Below are positions 63,746-64,000 of a DNA stretch of 64,000 bases, piece by piece. The stretch is from Parasphingorhabdus litoris DSM 22379 (lineage in GTDB: Bacteria; Pseudomonadota; Alphaproteobacteria; Sphingomonadales; Sphingomonadaceae). Location: NCBI RefSeq assembly GCF_020906275.1, contig NZ_CP086727.1:1674001-1738000 (forward strand), given 5' to 3'. Every line of letters starts with the position of its first letter. Position 1 is the stretch's first letter. Below the pieces are notes generated by a model that saw nothing but the letters and a program-made list of their open reading frames with translations, did not search any database and was not told the DNA's origin. The position numbers and the translations under genes were made by a program.

Positions 63746-64000
63746 TCAGGGTTTTAGCGCCTGTTCAAATGAAGAGATATCGCCGTCACTTGCATTTGGT
63801 TTCACGTCGACCAAATGCGCTATCAGCGAGTAGATATCAACATTGTCGAAAGTTTCTATTTTACCGTTGCTCTGAATATCCGGACCATTGGCAAGAAAGA
63901 AGGCGATCATGTCCGGATGCAGATGGTCATAGCCATGACCACCGCCAATTCCGGTCATCCATTGCGGTTTATCCTGATAAATGACCCAGCCGGTTTCGGG
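63746..64000 (-). CDS. Alkaline phosphatase / ENPP-type phosphodiesterase, C-terminal fragment
   Basis: Open through the right edge of the window; only the last 84 residues are seen. TGIGGGHGYDHLHPDM followed by IAFFLANGPDI is the C-terminal metal-site region of nucleotide pyrophosphatase/phosphodiesterases, where the His of GHGYD is a zinc ligand. The end (DVKPNASDGDISSFEQALKP) is the usual tail. These enzymes hydrolyse phosphodiesters in the periplasm or extracellularly. The N-terminus with the catalytic Thr is outside the window. Confidence 0.8.
   Translation of the reverse strand, partial: PETGWVIYQDKPQWMTGIGGGHGYDHLHPDMIAFFLANGPDIQSNGKIETFDNVDIYSLIAHLVDVKPNASDGDISSFEQALKP

Overview
The window reads as a chromosomal segment of a sphingomonad-like alphaproteobacterium. 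The evidence is the chvI-chvG-hprK-rapZ-EIIA(Man)-HPr block divergent from pckA, the short alphaproteobacterial HPr kinase, two TonB-dependent receptors, and an enolase-superfamily mannonate dehydratase whose active-site positions match my memory of the Novosphingobium enzyme. A marine or brackish relative such as Sphingorhabdus/Parasphingorhabdus is my guess, not something shown. I see no phage, transposase, insertion sequence, CRISPR array or rRNA.

Layout. 1-1934 is the 3' part of a TonB-dependent receptor. 2-5.4 kb holds peptide deformylase with a His-rich insertion, RmuC, a small lipoprotein and a SpoU-family RNA methyltransferase. 5.4-9.7 kb (minus strand) is a regulatory PTS plus the ChvG/ChvI two-component system, facing pckA. 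11.6-17 kb has an unrecognised cytoplasmic protein, a small membrane protein, a hydrolase, then two tandem cysteine desulfurases, a [2Fe-2S] ferredoxin and a Tat-exported class A beta-lactamase. 17-22.5 kb is housekeeping: SRP RNA, dnaX, ybaB, lon and HU. 22.8-28.3 kb is an envelope region with a DoxX-like protein, a Cys-rich exported protein and an ECF sigma module. In that module an outer-membrane protein, the sigma gene and a secreted repeat protein each carry the same promoter-like motif.

28.4-54.9 kb is one catabolic island for uronic-acid polymers. A minus-strand operon (FadR-type regulator, uxaC, TRAP transporter, uxuB, uxaA, an exported alpha/alpha-toroid protein, an exported GH2) faces a plus-strand operon (manD, cytoplasmic GH2, GPH symporter, exported GH28-like protein). 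A dedicated TonB receptor, a lipoprotein GH28, a DASS transporter, a Tat-exported enolase-superfamily protein, KDPG aldolase and KDG kinase follow. Together they predict capture and trimming of oligo-uronides outside the cytoplasm, import, and conversion of glucuronate via fructuronate, mannonate, KDG and KDPG to pyruvate and glyceraldehyde-3-phosphate. A palindrome close to TTGGTCTGACCAA occurs in every promoter region of the island, which suggests a single regulon.

55-64 kb returns to core genes: tRNA-Lys, the mreB-mreC-mreD-mrdA-rodA cell-shape operon, mutL, a small lipoprotein, a MaoC-type hydratase, and the C-terminus of an alkaline-phosphatase/ENPP-type enzyme cut by the window edge.
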